From NCBI GenBank assembly GCA_032622095.1, contig CP136068.1, positions 161,655,465 through 161,719,464 of the forward strand: a stretch of DNA of 64,000 bases. The letters are read 5' to 3'. Shown piece after piece: positions 58,381 through 64,000 of the stretch. A program made the position numbers and the translations under genes. This DNA comes from Siphonodentalium dalli (taxonomy: Eukaryota > Mollusca > Scaphopoda > Gadilida > Siphonodentaliidae). The notes beneath the pieces were generated by a model. The model worked only from the letters and a program-made list of their open reading frames with translations. It was not told the DNA's origin and searched no databases. The number at the start of each line of letters is the position of its first letter. The stretch's first letter is position 1.

Positions 58381-59580
58381 TAACATTTTTTGAAACTTGA
58401 AAAACTAATGCCATTACATTTCTGAAGGTTGTGCCCCTGGCCCTTCACTCAAGTTCACTGCTTCTGCCACCCTGACCCCAAAAATAATATTTTCTAAAAT
58501 TCTTGACAAAGAATCATTAATAAGGAGCATTTACTTTGGCTCTAACTGTATGTGGGGTATGCCTACACATGTCAAGTGAAATCTGACATTTTTATTTTTA
58601 TAAACATTCCCTGGAGATCTGCTAGAGGTAATTAATTCCCAATTACTACAACAATCTATCATGTGTATTGTTTAAATCGTTCAACAGGACATTTAACACT
58701 CCATATACACCACCTCACTAGAATATACTAGTATTTGGCAAACTTGAAAAGTGTCCTTTGAAAGAACCACCAGCTCTATTTAGCTCATATTTAATATTGA
58801 GGCTCCTTTGGTGATTGGGATTCAAATTTGTTCAATCAGGGTCACCAGGTCAAGTAGGTGCAAGGCCAGCTACATTACTCTTTCTCTCCATATTAATCCA
58901 TGATACAGTATATCTTCTATGCAGGAATCAAATGGCCTATTTTGCTTATATTTGGTAATAATTCTTTAATTCTTAAAATATGTTTGCAAGAATTAGTTGA
59001 CTTATTTAGCATGGCTGCAATTCAGATTTTTAAAAATGGTGTCAACTGGTTAAAAAAGGGCCAAGTGAAGAACAGTTTCCCTCTTAATATGCTTCCTTCA
59101 CAAGGACCATCAGGTCTATTTTACTGATATTTTGTATAAAGAGTTCTTTGGTGTCTGGGATTCAAATTTATTCAGATGGGGTCACCAGGTTAAATAGGGT
59201 CTCTATAGTTATTCTTAAAATGTCTTCTCGAGAGGTTGGAGTATTTAGCTTACATATAGTATGGAGGATCCTTTAGTGACTGAGATTCAGATTTGTTAAA
59301 ATGAGGCTATGGGAATTAACACTTTTATGTCTAATAAAGTTATTGAAATACCAAATTCATTAAAACATCTACCTTGGGACCACCTGACTGATTAATCTGA
59401 CATACATGTATGGTTTTTGGGTCCATGGATAATTGGACTTTAAACATGTCTAAATTGTTTTATAAAGAGATGCTTGTGAGGTCGGAAATTTCCAACAATT
59501 GAGAAAGTTTGAAGTGTCGGCTGTGAAATTCCAACCTAAGACTTGGGAGGGGACTGGTTGGGAGGGGACTTGTTGAGTTG
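58377..59580. other. ABITRAM intron 3, mostly degenerate repeats
   Basis: Contains faint copies of the GTCACCAGGTTAAAT units of 56091-56470. Nothing coding recognised. Confidence 0.4.
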
Positions 59581-59663
59581 AAGGAGGGGGGGGGGGGGGG
59601 GGCTCTGATCAGTAGTCTACAGTTTCAAGGTGGATTTCACCAAACTACATATGTGAAGTCTCT

Positions 59664-59879
59664 CTAGCCACATATCCTGTTTAAATCTACTTCTTTTAAA
59701 GTGATTGTGATAGTTCTGACTGTTGTGGTCTCCAGAGTCCCAGTCTTATCAGTCTTTGCAGTCTGGTGAGCGACCCCACAGTCCTTGATTGTCTTGTTTA
59801 ATTCAGCGGTCGTGTAAACATTGCACATGTAGACCATGGGAAGAACATCTACAGCTGACTTCGCTCTGAAACCTTTATG
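59664..59879 (-). CDS. Uncertain open frame, possible nested exon
   Basis: A minus-strand frame closed by TAG, containing SAVDVLPMVYMCNVYTTAEL, then IKDCGVAHQTAKTDKTGTLE and TTTVRTITITLKEVD. The composition looks more coding than its surroundings. There is a foldback element 10 bp upstream and no strong acceptor. I do not recognise a family. It could be an exon of a gene nested in ABITRAM intron 3 or an old element relic. Confidence 0.3.
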   Translation of the reverse strand, partial: HKGFRAKSAVDVLPMVYMCNVYTTAELNKTIKDCGVAHQTAKTDKTGTLETTTVRTITITLKEVDLNRICG

Positions 59880-59889
59880 GTTCTACATA

Positions 59890-60101
59890 CAGTAATGTCC
59901 TAATTAATCGACTGCTTAACCACAGCAGAATTATAGGTAACTTTTCAGGATTTAGTCGGAAATATGGCTTGTTGCAATTCATCGGAAAGCTCTCGGGTGA
60001 GCTTTCCGATTAATGGCAGCAAGCCCTATTTCCGACTAAATCCTGAAAAGTTACCCATAATTCTGCTGTGGTTAAGCAGTCGATTAATTAGGGCATTACT
60101 G
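59890..60101. mobile_element. TA-flanked foldback, CAGTAATG family
   Basis: Ends CAGTAATGTCC and GGGCATTACTG, TA on both sides, nearly perfect ~100-bp arms. Confidence 0.88.
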
Positions 60102-60347
60102 TAACTTTGACGATTAAAACAAAGAGAAAGCCATGCGTGAAGTTTTTAAATTGTTCCATGTTAAGATGACGCAATATACCTTTCCCGGTAGTCGCATGTT
60201 ATTCCGTTTCCAATTCCAGAATTGTGTTTGATGTTGTAATTTTTGTGACTTAAATACATCTTTCTATGACATATAGTACTCATAGAAAGATAGTTCAGGT
60301 ATTTACCAACCAAATTCCATAACGTGAAAATTAAAAAGCGAATATTA

Positions 60348-60527
60348 CAGTAATGTCCTAAATAATCAACTGCTTAACCACAGCAGAATTATGGGTAATT
60401 TTTCAGGATTTAGTCGGAAATATGGCTTGTTGCCATTCATCGGAAAGCTCTCACTGTGTGACTAAATCCTGAAAAATTACCCATAATTCTGCTGTGGTTA
60501 AGGAGTCGATTATTGAGAGCATTACTG
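60348..60527. mobile_element. TA-flanked foldback, CAGTAATG family
   Basis: Ends CAGTAATGTCC and GAGCATTACTG with TA on both sides; part of the right arm near the loop is deleted. Confidence 0.87.
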
Positions 60528-60574
60528 TATTATGGTTTATTTTTATGTTATGTTACTTTAAAGGGGTACTGTAT

Positions 60575-60897
60575 GCTAAATCCAGCATTTATGGCACCAT
60601 CTCCTATTGTACTCAACAGAATGTATGCAACAAAGGAATAAATTTGAGCCATGTGTGAGTGCAAAATACACTCATGTGATCTATGAACAATGTAAAACAA
60701 CAACGTAATTATAATGAAAATGAGTTAATGACTCGAGCCATGAACTCATTTTCATTATAACTATCATTTTGTTTTACATCGATCATAAAGTAAATGATTG
60801 TAATTCTGCACTAATCCATGGCTCAAATTCATTCATTTGTTGCATATATTCTGTTGAGTATAAAAGGAGATGGTCCCATAAATGACCGGATTTAAAA
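60575..60897. mobile_element. Foldback element, AAATCC..CATTTATGG ends
   Basis: Inverted arms AAATCCAGCATTTATGGCAC / CCATAAATGACCGGATTT continuing through CTCAACAGAAT.TATGCAAC. The central TAATTATAATGAAAATGAG is also inverted. A fragment recurs at 62735-62775. Confidence 0.78.
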
Positions 60898-60899
60898 TA

Positions 60900-61785
60900 T
60901 TAGATATGAAATTATATCAAAGACCCCTGTCCGGAAATGCTTCTATCGATTAATATTGATTATATTTACAAACATTTTCTGGTTTAAAAATGTGTGGTTG
61001 TTTAGCTAATGAACAATAGTTAACAGAGACCATAATTATTATTGTGTAGTTTTGTCACAAATAAACATTTAATTAGACTCATTATCACTTATACATACCA
61101 TGTAATAAAACAATACAAACAATTAATCTGGGACATTTGACATTCGTTCTAATAGACATACTTCAATGCCTAATAGACATACATGTACGTTTATTTATTT
61201 CCTGATGAAATTCGCAACTTTACAATCCTTATTTGGCCCTCTACATTTATTAATTTTCACCATGTCCGTTATGTGAACCTGCCTAATTCGGGGTCGTCCC
61301 GTTTTGCAGACACCTATTGTTTTCGGTAGGTTAGGGTAGAGGTGTGAATAATCCTCTTAATGACTACTTAGGCCCTTCCTAGTTGGTTTGATTGGATTCG
61401 GTTTTTATTCTGCCCTTTTGGTTATGAGAAATAACGGATGTTTGGGTTGCATTTATGACTGTTTATTAGTTAAGGATAATATAAAATGCATGCAAATATT
61501 ACAACACAAAAACATGAGGTACAAACATTAACAAATTAGAAACTTATAAATGACAACAACATGCTCAGTGACCGCATAACTTGGCCATCTCATCCAGGAA
61601 CTCTACTTCGTCTATCTCGCCTGCCAAGTACACTCTCTTGAAATGATGTCTTGAATTTTCTAAGGCACGATGCTTCCTTCACTTTGCCGCCCGCACTTAT
61701 CTGTAATATCTTACATTCGTTGAATGCTTGTTTCTTTATGAAGTCTATCAGCCGGAATTAGTTTGGATGGGAGCCTGCTATCATT
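60900..61785. other. ABITRAM intron 3, unassigned
   Basis: No repeat or exon recognised. On the minus strand, just after the FLYWCH frame (61560-61790), short open pieces rich in Arg/Lys occur but none forms a family match. Confidence 0.35.
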
Positions 61786-61789
61786 AGTT

Positions 61790-62071
61790 TCAGTTTTCTG
61801 TTCCTATATATCTATAAGTCAGCTCTTCTTGGCAGATTGGTGAAACTGTTTTACAATCATTCCGCACTGTCGATTTCAGGTTTGATACACACATGTCCAC
61901 AGAAACTTTGTCAAAATCCGTTATATGGTTATGAGGAGTTCCCGCTGACGAAACAATGTCATTCTTTGTATTAATAATAGCACTACAAGTCTTTACACAA
62001 CAAACCCAATGAATATTTTCCCCACGCCGAGATCTGACTCTGTATTTGTTGCCGTCGTAGATGAGATGCAT
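61790..62071 (-). CDS. FLYWCH-type zinc finger protein fragment
   Basis: 93 residues from an ATG at 62071. Residues 3-49 follow the FLYWCH pattern: LIYDGNKYRV, then W22 with C24, C29, and H47-N-H49. The stretch after it (NLKSTVRNDCK.VSPICQEEL) resembles the segment that follows the finger in FLYWCH/MULE transposase-type proteins. No catalytic domain follows, so it is either the first exon of a nested gene or a transposase relic. It lies antisense inside ABITRAM intron 3, about 740 bp before exon 4. Confidence 0.65.
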   Translation of the reverse strand: MHLIYDGNKYRVRSRRGENIHWVCCVKTCSAIINTKNDIVSSAGTPHNHITDFDKVSVDMCVSNLKSTVRNDCKTVSPICQEELTYRYIGTEN

Positions 62072-62599
62072 GCCGCCCCTGCTGTTTGGAATAAACTATG
62101 TATTAACTAGAGAATTTGCCATTTTGATTTATGAAAGATTGGCCATAGTCCAGTCCTTATATACAAAAAATATTCATGGTGAACATTAGTTAGTGTTACT
62201 TACATATGAGCGAAAACAAGTGACAACAATATAAACACGTTTAAGGTGGCCTGGATACAACATTAAATATTCACAGTGAACATTAGTTACATATGCGCGA
62301 AAAATAAGTGACAACAGTTACCGTGGCCTTAGTATAAACAAGTTGGCCTGGACACATCGCTTAACTTGGATCGGCCTAATTGCCAGCGTTGTAACAACAC
62401 AGCCGGTCGCGCCTTGAGTTAATCCCCTGCCGCATGTCTGCAAAGTGAGACCAACCCCCTAATTCTTTGGTTATTAAATTTTCAGTATGAACTGCTCAAA
62501 AATAGAAGTATATACTGCAGTTAATGGGTACATATTTATATTCGCCAGTGTCTTATCTCTAGTAACATTTAATACTAGTAATATAGCAGATATCTGGTA

Positions 62600-62735
62600 C
62601 TTTCATATGGATGTACATGTAATAGTGTACCCTGTACTGTTATTCCGACCTGTACTGTTATTAAAAAATTTGAGATTTTCCACCCTGTACTATTATTCTG
62701 ACCTATACTACTAATAGGCACTCAAGAGTATTCAA
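62600..62735. mobile_element. Relic related to the 36873 MITE
   Basis: CTGTACTGTTATT-type repeats (four copies) and an end CTAATAGGCACTCAAGAGTA close to ATTATTAGGCACCTGAGAGTA. Left end unclear. Confidence 0.5.
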
Positions 62736-62811
62736 TGAACAATGTAAAACAACATGGTAATTATAATGAAATTGTGTAAATGGCTTAAATTTATAATCTG
62801 TAATCTTTCAG

Positions 62812-62958
62812 GGATCAATGTGGCTGAACCCGCTCGACCAACTCTGTAATATTACGTGTGAAGACGGCTCAAAATACACAATCTACAGCTGTGTGAAGGC
62901 AAACCTAATCGAGGTCAATGAAAACCTTGTCAACAACCCAAACTTAATCTCAGAAAAA
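62812..62958 (+). CDS. abitram: ABITRAM homologue, exon 4
   Basis: A 147-nt exon (49 codons, phase 0-0) with a TAATCTTTCAG acceptor and GTAAGTG donor. It begins GSMWLNPLDQLCNITCEDGS and continues YTIYSCVKANLIEVNEN, then a NPNLISEK end. The family pattern L-x-x-L-C-x-[IV]-x-C-x-D-G-x-x-Y and L-x-E-V-N-E-N is complete, so this is the barrel-forming part of the protein. About 40 further residues, including the usual G-Y-[IV]-A-V-V block, are missing and should lie beyond 64000. The donor edge is repeated twice downstream. Confidence 0.95.
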
Positions 62959-63055
62959 GTAAGTGAAAATCATCAACAGACCAAAATAATTTCACAAAAA
63001 TGTAAGTAAAATCGTCATCAGCCCAAAATAACCTTAGAAAAAGTAAGTGAAATGA
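62944..63055 (+). repeat. Tandem triplication of the ABITRAM exon 4 donor edge
   Basis: Three copies of about 42 bp with the pattern TCA(CA/GA)AAAA-GTAAGTG-AAATCATCA-CAGACCAAAATAA. Donor-like GTAAGT sites stand at 62959, 63002 and 63043. Use of the second shifts the frame (+43 nt). Use of the third keeps phase (+84 nt) but includes a stop codon. Only the first gives the family product. Confidence 0.9.
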
Positions 63056-63095
63056 ACTACATGTATACATTATTCCCATCTACTACATGTCAATA

Positions 63096-63495
63096 TTAAC
63101 CCTTTACCCAACAGAACGGCCCTGTGCCAATGCATTCTCTTATATATGCGAGTCGACCATAGGTCGCCTCGCATATATAAGAGAATGCATTGGCTTAACA
63201 CATTAAAAATTATAAAATTGTTAAAGAATGTAAGAAAAAATGGTAAAAAGTGTTAAAAAAAGATTTTTTTTAGGCCAATGCATTCTCTTATATATGCGAG
63301 GCGACCTATGGTCGACTCGCATATATAAGAGAATGCATTGGCACAGGGCATAACTGTAACTATCACAATGTGGTCAAGGAGCCGGTTCCAATGATATCCA
63401 TATTTGTATGGTTCTATTGAGACAGACCGAAGATATTTTAGGCTGTTGAAGCTTTATTTGGCCGGTTTTGGCCGGTTTGTTGGGTAAAGGGTTTG
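63096..63495 (+). mobile_element. TTAA-type MITE, family A
   Basis: Complete copy with two hairpin modules; left TTAA intact, right one mutated to TTTG. Confidence 0.87.
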
Positions 63496-63805
63496 CAGCA
63501 TGAATCTGTGCCTCGATATTTCCTAAGATATGATGTCTTTCGCAGCTACAATAATATTCCCTGTATAGTGATATGAAATAATTCCATAAACTTTTCAATT
63601 AGTGCTTGGTTGGAAACTTTGCCTGCATGTTCTGTTGAATTAGTTTATCGGAAACAGCAATGACGTATAGGGTACATTAAAGGTATGGATGGCCTTGGCT
63701 GTAGGTTTTAATTTAGAAATTATGAATGCGATGAGCAGCATGTATAGAGTGTGCGATAAGCAAAATACTCAACAACGTGGCAATTAGTTTTGGGAGAGTG
63801 ATAAA
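63496..63805. other. ABITRAM intron, unassigned
   Basis: No recognisable exon. In particular, the C-terminal ABITRAM exon is not here. Confidence 0.45.
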
Positions 63806-64000
63806 GTCTGCGAATAGCGTGTCTGTCATTTGCAGAATGAGGTCCCCAGAGGGTGAATTGAGTGATGCTATCCCGCATAGCGGGCTAGCATCACCAAATT
63901 CACCCTCTGGAGACCTCAGTCTGCTTAGGCTTCATCTTGTGGGAAGTATCTATAGTATCAAATTAAGATTGTTTTTAGTTACATTTCCCTTCTAGGAAGT
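63806..64000. mobile_element. CCTTGAAA-family MITE, cut by the window edge
   Basis: GTGTCTGTCATTTGCAGAAT, a full palindrome (GGTCCCCAGAGGGTGAATTG..) and the start of the core seen at 57010. Confidence 0.78.

Overview
The window looks like nuclear DNA from an animal, most likely a marine mollusc and plausibly a bivalve. It is AT-rich. Coding sequence is confined to small exons with GT-AG splice sites, and the introns are packed with foldback elements, Helitron-like elements, LINE debris, a tRNA-derived SINE and tandem arrays with GGACGGAC and GGGGGTATAA signatures. There is no sign of bacterial operons. The species assignment is an inference.

Two host genes can be rebuilt by hand because every splice phase joins up. 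On the minus strand, from about 39.9 kb down to 9.04 kb, lie seven exons of an MSL1 homologue, the scaffold of the MSL histone H4K16 acetyltransferase complex: the N-terminus plus coiled coil at 39.9 kb, the end of the coil at 30.1 kb, a basic linker at 22.6 kb, and the PEHE region at 20.4, 15.9, 13.0 and 9.1 kb. The last exon was not found and probably lies to the left of the window. On the plus strand, from 45.9 kb onward, lie four exons of an ABITRAM (FAM206A/Simiate) homologue at 45.9, 50.8, 54.0 and 62.8 kb. Its C-terminal exon is beyond the right edge. The two genes are head to head, about 6 kb apart.

The rest is mainly mobile DNA. (1) TTAA-flanked elements with CCCTTT ends (piggyBac-like MITEs, three end-types) all carry the same ~69-bp hairpin module. 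They are dense from 1 to 17 kb and recur at 20, 28, 52 and 63 kb. (2) A hairpin family starting near CAAGCCTTGAAA makes 8-bp target duplications (hAT-like). (3) TA-flanked foldbacks with CAGTAATG ends occur throughout. (4) hAT-type elements lie at 16.3, 19.5 and 37.1 kb. (5) Small Helitron-like elements with TC and CTAG ends lie at 41.0, 43.2 and 57.4 kb. (6) A dead LINE at 31.6-34.1 kb is itself split by a coiled-coil retroposon. Several nested insertions give empty sites that confirm the boundaries.

The most unusual signal is that exon edges of both genes have been tandemly copied into the adjacent introns. These are the donor sides of MSL1 exons 6 and 7 and of ABITRAM exons 3 and 4, and the acceptor side of MSL1 exon 6. 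At MSL1 exon 7 this has grown into a ~600-bp minisatellite holding eight extra consensus donor sites. I found no complete mobile-element protein, CRISPR array, rRNA gene or functional tRNA gene.
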